64,000 bases of DNA from Hofstenia miamia (lineage: Eukaryota; Xenacoelomorpha; Acoela; Hofsteniidae): positions 436,962 to 500,961 of the forward strand of contig CABFPE010000049.1 in assembly GCA_900660155.1 (NCBI GenBank), written 5' to 3'. A program made the translations under genes and the position numbers. A model generated the notes under the pieces. It had not been told where the DNA came from, searched no databases, and saw nothing but the letters and a program-made list of their open reading frames with translations. Below, piece by piece: positions 12,799 through 26,112 of this stretch. How positions within the stretch are numbered: position 1 is the stretch's first letter; each line of letters begins with the position of its first letter.

Positions 12799-14256
12799 GA
12801 AATTGCAACGTTGCCAATTGACTGGACACTTCACCTGGGATCATTTAAACAAGATGTAGTAGCTCTTTACACAGTTTTTGACTATTCAATTCAGATGTTA
12901 ACAATTATTGCATGAGGCTTCGCCAAATCTAAGCAATTCCTACTCAATGTTTTTTGAGGACTCTTTCTGATATCATGTAAAAACCCATAATAATGAATGT
13001 TCCTTAAACTAAATGAACCTTTCATCTAGTGGAACTAAAACTGTATCAGTGAGAGAATAAAAGAATTCACACTTGAAGTTATCTTCTAAAGTTGTATTTA
13101 TCATTTCACTGCTTTCGTAATCGAGCATTGGATTGATAAGTATGGAACACCTTTAAAAGTGGAGCTCGGGCACTCGCCCGGGTCCCCGTTCCTGCATTGC
13201 TGAGAAGTTTCACATTATTAAAGCACCTCATTAACACTGTGAATTTCGCTAAAATCTGAAAATGACAGAATATCTCTGGGAAAAGCAAATTCATTGGCAA
13301 AAACAATGCAAAAACAATTTGCAGTATCTGAAGAAAGAATTTCAACTTGTTGGGATATCATTGTTCAGTATTTTCTTAAAATGTGAATGACAGTAATTCA
13401 AGCGTTAATATTGTACTGTGCCTGCATAGGAATGCAAAAGAACGAATTTTAGTTAAAAGTGTGTGAGAACAGCACTGTTTTTGACAGAAAATTGAATGAA
13501 ATTATGAAGTGCATGAGCTGCATACAAAATAAATCCACTTTTTCAAAAACTCTATTTCCTCTAAATCATCCGCAAGGTCTAGCTTTTCATTGATCAATAT
13601 GATTGAGTTCTGCACATCTGCTGCAGCAACTGTTACAAATGTTGTAGGTTTCTCTTTGACTTTGTAATCTGAAATAGTATTTACAGCATCTGCTTTAATT
13701 TGATCAGAAGTGTGTGTTGCAGATAGGTGACTGGTCATACAATCAAATCTATACTAACAAAGCAGGCTTTGGAAAGTACTTTTATTTTTTCACGTTTCAT
13801 CTTTTTATAAAAGGTTTTCTTTTGATCAGCAATTGTCTCACTTGTAGACATCACAGTTTTACTACATGCTGTTTCAATGCATTTCCTTTAACCTTTGTAC
13901 TGTAAATAAAATTTTTATAGCAGCTGTTGCAAGAGCTCTTTGGATTGACTAGAAAAAACAATGATTTGATGTCAAACTTGGAATTTGGCCATTCCTATAT
14001 CAGAAAGCAGTGAAATGTAATTCCAAGAACAGGTCAAAACCAATATTACAAATATTATTGTACATAATAGGTGATCGGGTAATTATTGAAATGCTTAAAA
14101 TTATGAGAACACTATATTCAGTTAGTGAGGCTCAGATTGGAAAGAGAAATAGTCAAAAAAATTCTCATATAAGGCAATACAACTTTCAGGTCAGGTTCGA
14201 GTCGGGTTGAGTTTTGAGTTTGGGTGGAAATTTTTTTTCTTCGGCATAACAAGATA
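12799..14256. other. Non-coding stretch with unassigned minus frame
   Basis: The minus frame at 13,502-13,738 (78 codons) has a balanced, non-repetitive composition with acidic motifs such as LDLADDLEEIEFLKKW. It could be a worn coding remnant, but I do not recognise it and see no splice sites that fix its ends. A GC-richer patch at 13,158-13,195 is unassigned. Nothing else is supported. Confidence 0.4.
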
Positions 14257-14619
14257 TAATAATAATAATAATAATAATAATCAAGCAAATTTATTGCTAA
14301 AATAAACAAAACAAACAAACAAATTCTACAAACTAATATACATGTATATTTACAAAATTAATAATATGCACACTTACTTAAAGGGCGTAAATTTCAAATG
14401 TTAAATGAAATCTGTCCATGCGCTTAATTTGTTTGATATTCCTAATAGTGATTGTTTGGATAACAAAAATTTTTTTAATTTTCTTCTTAAATGTTTAAAA
14501 TTTTGTTCCTTTTTTATTTCGAGATTTAAGTCATTCCAAAATCTAGAAGCTTTAAATGAAAATGAATCTGGACGATTAATACTGCTATGCAAATTGTGGT
14601 TTCTATCACTGGTTTTGAA
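14257..14619 (-). mobile_element. LINE 3' end with (ATT)n tail
   Basis: Read on the minus strand, the element ends in an (ATT)n tail at about 14,257-14,281, the type of 3' microsatellite tail seen in CR1/L2-like non-LTR retrotransposons. Upstream of it (14,404-14,619) an open frame codes for the usual last segment of LINE reverse transcriptase: FSFKASRFWNDLNLEIK followed by a basic helix and the stop at 14,401. The rest of the element lies in or beyond the N gap. Confidence 0.8.
14401..14619 (-). pseudogene. LINE reverse transcriptase C-terminus (partial)
   Basis: 72 codons remain before the gap. The pattern, polar residues then FxxxxxRFWNDLNLEIKK then a Lys/Arg-rich helix, is the standard C-terminal tail after the RT domain in LINEs of the CR1/L2/Jockey group. 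No stop interrupts the visible part, so intactness cannot be judged. The long plus-strand frames over the same interval exist only because N runs are open. Confidence 0.75.
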
Positions 14620-15619
14620 NNNNNNNNNNNNNNNNNNNNNNNNNNNNNNNNNNNNNNNNNNNNNNNNNNNNNNNNNNNNNNNNNNNNNNNNNNNNNNNNN
14701 NNNNNNNNNNNNNNNNNNNNNNNNNNNNNNNNNNNNNNNNNNNNNNNNNNNNNNNNNNNNNNNNNNNNNNNNNNNNNNNNNNNNNNNNNNNNNNNNNNNN
14801 NNNNNNNNNNNNNNNNNNNNNNNNNNNNNNNNNNNNNNNNNNNNNNNNNNNNNNNNNNNNNNNNNNNNNNNNNNNNNNNNNNNNNNNNNNNNNNNNNNNN
14901 NNNNNNNNNNNNNNNNNNNNNNNNNNNNNNNNNNNNNNNNNNNNNNNNNNNNNNNNNNNNNNNNNNNNNNNNNNNNNNNNNNNNNNNNNNNNNNNNNNNN
15001 NNNNNNNNNNNNNNNNNNNNNNNNNNNNNNNNNNNNNNNNNNNNNNNNNNNNNNNNNNNNNNNNNNNNNNNNNNNNNNNNNNNNNNNNNNNNNNNNNNNN
15101 NNNNNNNNNNNNNNNNNNNNNNNNNNNNNNNNNNNNNNNNNNNNNNNNNNNNNNNNNNNNNNNNNNNNNNNNNNNNNNNNNNNNNNNNNNNNNNNNNNNN
15201 NNNNNNNNNNNNNNNNNNNNNNNNNNNNNNNNNNNNNNNNNNNNNNNNNNNNNNNNNNNNNNNNNNNNNNNNNNNNNNNNNNNNNNNNNNNNNNNNNNNN
15301 NNNNNNNNNNNNNNNNNNNNNNNNNNNNNNNNNNNNNNNNNNNNNNNNNNNNNNNNNNNNNNNNNNNNNNNNNNNNNNNNNNNNNNNNNNNNNNNNNNNN
15401 NNNNNNNNNNNNNNNNNNNNNNNNNNNNNNNNNNNNNNNNNNNNNNNNNNNNNNNNNNNNNNNNNNNNNNNNNNNNNNNNNNNNNNNNNNNNNNNNNNNN
15501 NNNNNNNNNNNNNNNNNNNNNNNNNNNNNNNNNNNNNNNNNNNNNNNNNNNNNNNNNNNNNNNNNNNNNNNNNNNNNNNNNNNNNNNNNNNNNNNNNNNN
15601 NNNNNNNNNNNNNNNNNNN
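14620..15619. other. Assembly gap, 1,000 N
   Basis: Exactly 1,000 N, a conventional unknown-size gap. It lies inside a LINE. Confidence 0.99.
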
Positions 15620-16159
15620 CAGAAAAAAAACATCTAATAATTTTATTAATTTACAAAATTAGAAAAAAAGAACTATATTTTTAATATTTTTTGAGAATTC
15701 GATATCTTAAACTTTAACTTCGTATGCATCTTAAAGTCAAAGCTATTCAAACAGCAAAAATAAGACGTGAATTGGTGAATAATTATTTCTAGATCAAAGA
15801 TTTACAGCTAATGTTTTGTTCGTAATGCCAAACAAAATATACAGATTATAATTCCGTAAAAAGGACACTATAAAAAATGTTTTATATAGATGTATTTAAG
15901 ATATTGGAAATGTCTACATATGATTATTTTTGCAATAAATTTTCTTTAGCTAAAAATAATTTATAAGTTAATAATGCGCATAACAATTTGGTCATACTGT
16001 ATACATATAATATCCTAAACTTGTGATTGAAAACTTGTTAAATTCCGTAGCCAATCAGAGCAAGTCAATAAATATTTTGTTTGTAATTAACTGGAAGCTT
16101 CATTTTATTAGCAATGTGCTTCTGTAAGGTTTGGTACTTTCTATTTATCATACATTTAG
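15620..16159. other. Non-coding DNA, probable intron end
   Basis: AT-rich, no coding frame. It ends in the splice acceptor ATACATTTAG at 16,150-16,159 that opens the first visible receptor exon, so this is probably the end of an intron whose upstream exon I cannot see. Confidence 0.6.
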
Positions 16160-16610
16160 CAGAGTTTTGCGAATTAGACGAATATACCTGCTCCAATTTT
16201 ACCTGCATACCATTTTCCAAAGTAAATGATGGCGTGATCGATTGCCCCACAAATAATGACGATGAAGAGGGTTATTATGAATGCTCCATTGGTAAAGTAA
16301 GATGCAAAAAATTCCCTTTTCTATGCATTGAGAGTCTTGATGTGTGTTCAGGAAAAAATGAGTGTCCAGATGGCAGCGATGAACTATTCTGCGATGGCTG
16401 TCCACCTTTCAACTGCGTAAACAACATATGTACAAATTCTAAAGATTCATGCCGTACCATGGTTGATTGCCTTCCTCTATGTGAATGTCCAATTGGACAC
16501 GTTATTTGCAAAGAAGAAGAATTAGTCAATGAAAGAGGATTCTATAAGCAGCAATGTATAGTTGCAGGCGATTGTCATAAAAAATGTGAAGAACCACTGT
16601 TAACCTGCAA
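16160..16610 (+). CDS. Receptor exon: LDLa repeats 1-3
   Basis: Acceptor TACATTTAG before 16,160 and donor GTAATT at 16,611. It opens in phase 1. The cysteine pattern gives a first LDLa module (CELDEYTC then VIDC and DDE), a canonical second one (VCSGKNECPDGSDELFC, with the acidic calcium cage) and a degenerate third (CPPFNC then CLPLC). It ends with a cysteine pair leading into a fourth module split by the next intron. The frame runs on only two codons past the donor, which supports the donor choice. Confidence 0.85.
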
Positions 16611-19600
16611 GTAATTTTTTCATCTAATTGTATATTTATAATAAGAGCCTGTATATACATGCGCATTTACACGTTTAACAAACCAAGTTGAAAATAAGGT
16701 TTATTGGTTTTTAGCATTGTTAGATTAGAAATTTTAGTTTTTCAATACAATGCTAGCTTTAAAACCTTAGGGATTAATACAAGGGTTTGCTCGAGGAGGT
16801 GCTCAGGAGGGCTCAATCCACCTTGTTGAACTCGATTGGGGGCCCATCCACCTTGTTAAAGTTATGCTATGGTTTAGGGTGTTGTACTTTACTTGTTGAG
16901 AAATTATGCTTTTTAAAAATACAGTACTGAAATTTGGAGTCCCACTTGCAAATTTTTTGGGAGTCCAACTCTTCGTGATGAGGCCAATTTATACTAAGAC
17001 TAAAATAATACGCAATTCTGGCTACATTAATGAATGCTTTCTATGTTTCTATCAATATATTTTGTATATTATTAAGTTATTAGCACAAAAGTGTTCAAAC
17101 TTTAAATAGCAGAAAAATTCAATTAAAAATTAATCAATATCTCTTTAATCACTTAGGTTTTTTAACAAGAACTACTGCAAAACTGTGAGCGCTCTTCTTA
17201 ATAATCTTCATCTGATTATTAAGATCTATATGCATGCAAGTCTTCAGCATCGAATTCAGCCAAAATCTATAAAATTGACAATAGATTCTTGAAATTGTAA
17301 ATGACAGAAATAGATTTCACTAAGAACATTTCAAATTTGGATACATTTAGACGTTTTAATAAGGGCAATAAGTCTATCCCCACCAGAAGCTTTCGATTTT
17401 TCAACCTAATCTGCAAGTTTTTCTTTCCTTAAACAGGTTCTGCGAGGCAAATGATGGGAATGTGTCACTGAGTAAAAATTCCTAACATTCCACCAAATAT
17501 GCATTTATTTAATAATTAATATGTCATTTAGTATGTAATTTTATAAAGTGACAGCAGTTAAGATGTCAAAAACAGTAAACGCTGTTAATAAGAACGGTTT
17601 GGTATACCAGTCAGCCCAAATAATCACTTTATCATAAAAATTTTTCATCATATATGTACAGATTTCGATCCGGTAATGAGCATTACATGGCTATCAGATA
17701 AACGGAGGGCAGAGCAGCGACTCTCCTCCCGTCTTCCACAAATACTCCCATAAGAGATTGATTCTTTTTACAATTTTAAGAAGATATTTTTTGAAATTTG
17801 TTTCATTTTTTTAATTTCAATTCTTGATACTTACTATCTATATTTCCCTTTGTATTCCAAGCTCTAGTAAAAGATAATATCTCAAGTTCGTTTCTCACAA
17901 ATTTGGCCCCTTAACTTAAATCGGTTTTTGGCGCCCTGCATTATGTATAACTTCTTAATTTCAGAGTCACTGAATTAGAGAGTGCAGCTAATTTATATAT
18001 AAGATTTTGAACTATGACTTACTTAATAATTTGAATAATTTTATCATGTGCAAACTATTCAAAACATCATCTTGACCCTGAATATTTAAATATACACTTC
18101 ATGAGTATTTGTAATAAAAAATTTTTTACTACTAACAAAATATGAAATCGTGATATGAAGATGGAAGAAAATAAAAACCTAATGAAAAATGAGGTATGCA
18201 TCATCATGTTTAATAGTTGTTAGTGTCAATCTATTTGCTCAAAGTTGGGGTTTAAGTTGGTTTTGTAACAAATTTGTGTAGTTAATCTGGTCGACTGTCA
18301 TGTCAAAAAACGGCTCCATAAATTTTTTGCCTTGAACTTCGTAATTTGGACATATCATTCCATTCCATGGTATAGGACATTTTGGAAGAAGATGCACTAT
18401 AAAAAGCATAACTACATGCCATTGAGTCACTACATTAAGTGCGGTCTTATTTTCAATATCAGAAATATTTTGACACTATTTTTAAACATGACAAGATTTT
18501 CTTAAACAAAGAATGAATTAATCTACAGGACATGTATGTGGAATTATCCATCCATGAAGCACTGTTTTTCTAAGAAATTCTTGAAATACAGGTTTGCAGT
18601 ATATATATTTAAGTGTTTCACTTTATAGATGAAGTTGGGTTTATCAGCTAATTCTTTTAAGTCATGCTGAATTTTCAAGCAACATTTAGATAATTTATGT
18701 TTATTTCTTATAAAACTGAAATAACTTTGTTAATTAAGATTGATTTAAAAAATATTATGAATTTTTTCAAAGTAATAAAAGTTAAATAGAATATTAAAAC
18801 AAAGGTGCTTTCATTTTTAAAAAAAAATTTTTCTGTATATATTCATGAAGTATATTTATTAAATGTTTTAAAATACTTTAATTTAAATATATATATATAT
18901 ATATATTAAAATAGATGAATGCTTTTCTTTCTAATTACAATAAACTCATTTCCATTAAATATTTAACTATAAAATCTAAGAAATAATTCCAAGAATTTCA
19001 TTAATTGACACATAACATACTTATTAAGCTCACTTTCTGATTATAGAACTAAAATCTCAGTCAATTATGATGTATAATTATTTGCAAGGAATTTCATTTT
19101 TTCATTTCCCAAACTAGGTTTCTATTATATTATTGAAGCTTCAGTTTTGAATTTCAAGTTGCAGATTTCCTAGAAAGGTGTGGAAACGAAGGTATTGCTT
19201 ACCTGGCCTAATCTAGATTCTGTTGCTTGCATTTCAATCTGAAATTCTAGCTTCAAATTTGCATAAAGCATCCAAATCCATTTCTAACAGGAAAAATAAA
19301 CGAATGAACAAAAATTCCTGAAACTTCTAGATCTTTCTGAATTGACTAACATGATAAGAATAATAGTAAAAGAATAATTAAAATTCAGAAAATTGTAGAA
19401 TGTTCTAGCTTCACATTACTGCAAAACAATCTGTCTTTGACTTGAAAAAAATTACCAATGAACACAAAATTCCTGAAAGCTCTAGTAATTTACTAAGTCA
19501 AAATACTCTACCATGTTTAGAATAATAGAAAAATGCAATTATATTTTCAGAAAATAATAGAATGGTCTAGCTTCAAATTGGTACAAAAGACAATAGATCA

Positions 19601-22600
19601 TTAGCATTAAAAATTGAAAATGAACGTAAAATTCCTGAAAGCTCTAGATATTTTCTAAATCTAGTAAAACTACAGTACTTAGAATAATATAACAATGAAA
19701 ATTGAATTCCAGAAATTAATAGAATGTTCTTGATTACAATTGGCAAAAAAAGAAAAATTATTTTTGGCATGAAAAGTTGACCAATGAACACAAAATTCCT
19801 GAAAGCTCTAAACACTTTCTAAATATAAGAAGACTACATTGCTTAGACAAATTGAACAATAAAAATATAATTCCAAAAATATACAGACCATTCTAGCTTC
19901 AAATTGGCAGAAAGGCAATCTATTTTTAGCTTGAAAAGTTGACCAATGAACACAAAATTCATGACGTTCTGGAAGGCTCTGAATTGAAATAGAATGCATT
20001 GCTTAAACAAATTGAACAATAAAAATATAATTCAAAAAAAATATACGGACCATTCTAGCTTTAAATATGCAGAAGGGCAATCTATTTTTAGCTTGAAAAG
20101 TTGACCAATGAACACAAAATTCATGACGTTCTGGACGGCTCTGAATTGAAATAGAATGTATTGCTTAAGCAAATTGAACAATAAGAATATAATTCCAAAA
20201 ATATACAGACCATTCTAGCTATAAATTGGCAGAAGGGCAATCTATTTTTAGCTTGAAAAGTTGACCAATGAACACAAAATTCATGACGTTATGGAAGGCT
20301 CTGAATCAAAATAGAATGCATTACTTAAGCAAATTGAACAATAAAAATATAATTCCAAAAATATACAGACCATTCTAGCTATAAATTGGCAGAAGGGCAA
20401 TCTATTTTTTAGCTTGAAAAGTTGACCAATGAACACAAAATTCTGACGTTTCTGGAGGCTCTGAATTGAAATAGAATGTATTGCTTAAGCAAATTGAACA
20501 ATAAGAATATAATTCCAAAAATATACAGACCATTCTAGCTATAAATTGGCAGAAGGGCAATCTATTTTTAGCTTGAAAAGTTGACCAATGAACACAAAAT
20601 TCATGACGTTCTGGAAGGCTCTGAATTGAAATAGAATGTATTGCTTAAGCAAATTGAACAATAAGAATATAATTCCAAAAATATACAGACCATTCTAGCT
20701 ATAAATTGGCAGAAGGGCAATCTATTTTTAGCTTGAAAAGTTTACAAATGAACACAAAATTCATGAAGGCCTTAGTGCAGTACTTAGAATAATGGAAAAT
20801 GAAAATTGAGTTCCAGAAATGTATACAATGTTCTAGCTACAAATTGGCATTAATTAAAATCTATTGTTAGCATGAGAAATTTTCCAATGAACATAAAATT
20901 TCTCAAAGTTTTAATCAGTTCTGAATCTAATTAGTCTGAAATGTTTTGCGATAATATAGCAATTGAAATATAATTCCATAAGTGATTAGAACATTCTGGC
21001 TTAAATTTGCAGAAATACAATCTCTCATTAGCATTAAAAATTGACCAGTGAACATAAAATTCCAAAAAGCTCTACACATTTTCTAAATTTAAATAGACTA
21101 CCATGTTTAGAATATTAGAACAATGAAAATATAATTCCAGAAATGTATAGAATTTTCTAGCTTCAAATTGGGACAAAAGACAATTTATTTTTTCATGAAA
21201 AATTAACCAATGAACATAAAATTCCTGAAAGCATTTGACAGTTCTGAATCTAAATAGCCTGTAATGTTTAGACTAATAGAACAATGAAAATAATAATCCA
21301 GACATTTATAGAATGTCCTAGCTTCAAATCGGCTCAAAGTTTGTTAAAAAAACTTAGCATAACCGCGTTTCTCGAAATTTTGCAGAGTAGTTTTTCTTTA
21401 TACTACCTACTGCCATTGTAAAAATATTTAAGTTCGAGTGAATACAGCGGGACCAATTGCCAAAACTTAAGAAAAAATGGGATTCTCGCTAAAGGCCCTT
21501 TAAGTAGAAAATGCATCTTTGACTTAATTACCTACTACAAAGGTAATATATAGGGCACTGGAAGTGGGATGTCAAGGGTGGCATTTGCCACTCCAATATT
21601 TCAATTTAATTTACTGACTAGCACTCAGAGACAATAATAAAACACACATTTTATCAACATAATTGAAGCATACAAAATATTTTTCTTGGAGTAGAGATTC
21701 TGATAAACAATGAATAATGGTTTGTTTCTGTTTCTATGCTTATGTTTAAAAATTACCAACTAAATATAAAAAAAGTTCTCCATTATATTTTTGATAGTAT
21801 GTTAACATGAAATGCTGTGACTTTTTGTGAATCCAGTGGTAAATAGACATATTGAGCAATGTTTGTTAGATGAAAAGCTTTATCATCTTCATTACTAGAT
21901 TCTTCTATGATTTTAGGGTTTCAAGCAGAGATGGAAATATGGCGGACAGTTGGGAGCGGGTATGAGGCAAGATTTTTCTAAACTGGTTACTCATGGGCCT
22001 AAAATAAGGCAAAAACACTATTGAGTTTAAAAAACTGAACGGAAAAATTGTCAATTTTTGACATTATAAAACTATTTTTCTTACATCAAAGTTCTCTGCT
22101 TGAAAAAATTTTGTCGAATTTTAAAAAATCAATTACCATGCATTTCTCATTCTTGGTGAAATCTGATTCTATTCAATGATACTAATAAGATCTAATTTAT
22201 CTGATTTGTCATCAATAGGCTTTGCTATTACACTGGAAATTATGCAATTAACCTTGTATAAATATACTGCATAAAATATTACCCGTAGAGTTAAATTTAA
22301 TTACATTTTGCTATTACTAATGTTTTTAAAATGTATTGTCATCACATTTGTTATTAAATTCCTATTGGTAGCAATAGTATAGATGGCATTAAAAAATGAT
22401 TCTGTATCTTCTAAAAAGTAAGGATTCAAAATATTTGGCAGTTGTGGTGTAGTGTAGTGTTGCGAAAATTTCCATAGAGCAAATATGGGGTAATAATATA
22501 TCACAAGTCGTTTTTGGAGCAGACATTTTTGGTTTGGCCACATTCTCACGAGAGAAAATAAAGCTTGGGCAATATGAGGCAGAAGTCAGCAGGTGGAAAT

Positions 22601-24309
22601 CGGCAAGGCATAAAGTCTGTAAGGCGGGGAAATTCACAAAAATCTTCCATCTCTGGCTTCAAGTAAAAAGTTTGAAGCAGTGTCTAATAATACTATTTCT
22701 CCTGGCACAAGGTTAGTCTCGATTCGTGAGATAACTTGCATTGAATTGACAATCTCTACAAAACACAGCTTAACAAAAAGTTGGTTGTCTTGATTTTTTA
22801 ATGTTTCTAGACTAAATCGATGTTGCCAATTCCAAAAATACTAATTATTTGACGTATCATTATCATTCTTACTGTTGATGAATGATTGCAATTACTATTG
22901 ATTTGAAAATTCAATCCTTAAAAAACTCAGCCAATACTTGTTGTGTTAATTTGCTTAGTTTATGTTTTTCCATTGTAATTTTGAATTACATTGCGAAAGG
23001 TGGTCTAATACGTAATTTTATAAGGAAAATGTGATGTTTTCCCAGTAATTTTTGTTGAAGAATCACTCATAACTTTTTTTCAGACAATGATATAATTAAT
23101 TATTAACATGTTAAAAATCAGGAGCATTGATTTAGTCTAGAAACATTGAAAAATAGAGACAACAATGAGAAAATTTAAATTTTGTTAAAGTGTGAATCAG
23201 TGCATCTCAAAAGGCATTCATTTCTAGATTAATAAAATTGTTGGATGGACCATTTTTTATTAAAATATTAACATATTCATATAATTAAGATAATGATAAT
23301 TATTGTATGTATTTTTAAATTATGTAAAGAATTCTAAGGGTATGAAATGCTTAGTTGCTAAGCTTGTTTCAAAAGTGATAAAAGTACCAAATCGTTAACC
23401 TGGCCTAAAGTAAAAATATTCTAAAAATATATAGGCAAGTAAGCTCAGGAGGTTTTGCCCCCCCCTCAATGTTGAGTTTTTTCCTTCCCCTCTGCATGAA
23501 TGTAGGCTTTTTGCAGATATTTATATCATGTACAACAAATATTTTCTAGTTTGATAACTTCTATGTATTCTGCCATGTCTTTCTCAATCAGGCAATAATC
23601 ACCAAAAAAATCGAATTTGTTCAGGGGAAATAGCATGAAAAATGAAGCGGCAAGTATTTTAGTTGACAATATTTGGAAGCAAATCATCACGTCCAAATTC
23701 AAAAAAATTGAAGTTAAGAACATGAGACCAGTTCTAATATATCTAATCATCTAATTAAGTGCGGACTAAATTTTGAAACAAACATATTACATCAGACATC
23801 AAGATCAAGTAATTTAAAAATTATTGAGAGTATTTTTATAAAATCCTTGCAACCAAGTTTAAAAACAAAAGAAGACTATATTTATAAATTAAACATGCCA
23901 CTTTTTAAAATTTAAAAAATTATAATTATTATTGTAAAATCTAGTAAATTTAGAGGGAATAATTTGTAAAACTGACGATGACTTTGTAAGTCGAAATATA
24001 TCTGCATGTTCTTATTAAGGTTAATATTTGGAAGAATGCATATAAACGCTAATCCTCTTCTGTTAAACTGAAGAAATCCTGTGTGGATTCGGTTCAATGA
24101 TTTATTGTGCGTGAAGCCAGTTTTGCTTGTAGGAATGTTGCATTACCAATATATACTGACACGACACACCCCTATGTAAAACATGTATACATTATATAAA
24201 TGATATTTTACTAAGACTTAGCATATTATGAAAGATTTATTCCGCAAAAATGTTTCGCTACATACGTATAGCTATACGTATGTAGCGAAACATGTTTGCG
24301 GAATAAATC

Positions 24310-24377
<68 letters not shown>

Positions 24378-25851
24378 ACTCTAAATTGAAAATAACTAAT
24401 TTAAGTAAATTGATTTCAGCACACCTTCACATAAATATTTATCTTATTTAACTCTTTCACTGCAAAATTTGACTTTAGTCACACGGCCAACATTATGTCT
24501 GACTGCGAAATTCGACTTCAGTCCACATGTTTTTTTCTAATAAAATGTCCAAAATCTGGTGTAATTCAATGAATTCTGTATAATAAAGTGTTTTTTAAGA
24601 AAAATTTGACTTTCATTTTTTTGTGTCAAAATGACATTTTTTGAGAATTTCTGAAAATTCATGAAACGCGGTGAAAGGGTTAATACACTTATCTCGCAAC
24701 GTAATATCGGAAAGCACGTCCATTGTCTTGATCATTCATACCACATCCAAAGCAACTTCACTATTATCTATCCTTGACAACACAATAGCAACTGCATTTA
24801 CATCCGATAATTAATTCAGATGAAGGAATTAATAATCTAGGAAAATATTATTTTAGGTATTCAAAGAAATGTTTTTCCAGGAGTGAGCGTTGTAACGATT
24901 ATGAGTTTTGCGGAAACTATGAAGTGATTGACGACACAGACGAAACCTACTGTTGTGCTGGTGCAAAAATTAACGAGACATGTTTTGAAAAACGTAGAAA
25001 GACCTGCATTATTGGAAATGATCAGATCTGTGACGATGTTACTGATTGTTTTTCTGGATTGGACGAAGATCCCAGTAGTGGTTGCATACAATCCACGCTT
25101 TCTTGTGATGCGGAACATACATATGATTTGGAAGCACAGGCTTACAGTGAAGTAAAGATTTAATATATCTATGAATAAAATACATGTAAAGGACATGGAA
25201 ATATTGAACCACTCAAAAAACAAATATCTATTTTGAATAGTATCATGGTCTGCGAACTTTATATCAAGCCTGTATAGATGCCGTTTTGTGCTGACGAATA
25301 GTTTGAGGTTGAATTATTCTTCAAATGAATCTGTGTAACGTCAAGCACTTGCTAATCTTAATAGGCTCACTTTTTCTCATGCCACTAAAGAGGAAAATAA
25401 TAATTTCTATATATGATATGTTTTAAGCAGTCAAATTTCTTATTGTGCTGATACTTTGTTATTTGCTAGGTATTGAAGAATTGAACTGTCAATTTTATGA
25501 TCAATTGACCAAATTTTAAATCGATAGAAGCAACCTCAAAAAAAACATATCAATCCTTTTGCTTCATGGAGTCATATTGATTGAAAACTGTGAAATGATT
25601 AGTGCTGTCTTTGCAATGTCATAACCAGTTAAAGCAAGCGAATTGATTAATTTTTTCCATTTAAACAAATTTTTAAAATCATCTCATATTGAAAAAAACT
25701 TATCGTTTTAAATTTTTTAGGAATTTAAACTTACTAACATATTAAAGAGCTGAACCCTAAACTGTCAATTGTAACTTTTAAGTATCAGATGTTTTTGTCC
25801 AATTTGGATAAATCTATGGGTATGCGTGTTTCCCAATATTAACTTTTTTCA

Positions 25852-25889
<38 letters not shown>

Positions 25890-26078
25890 AATTTTTTTCA
25901 AAATTATATTTATAATTTATGTTTTTGTACCCTAAGCTGTCTATTACATCTATAAGGAAAAAAGTCAGCATGTCCACATTTTCAAACCTATTTGGAAATA
26001 CTAGGATAGTGATACATATATGAGCAGGGACGTATGTAGGTTTTACCGGAAGGTGGGGCCAATTATATTTTGTGTAGN

Positions 26079-26112
<34 letters not shown>

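Noticed and set aside
13106-13345. Minus-strand 79-codon frame
   Set aside because: Low-complexity hydrophobic start and no recognisable motif or splice context.
14401-15684. Long frames over 14.4-15.7 kb
   Set aside because: They are open only because of 1,000 N; only the minus-strand LINE tail is real.
16199-16529. Minus-strand frames over the LDLa exon
   Set aside because: They are antisense shadows of the cysteine-rich coding exon.
24228-24315. microRNA precursor
   Set aside because: The palindrome has no terminal loop and almost no mismatches, unlike a typical animal pre-miRNA.
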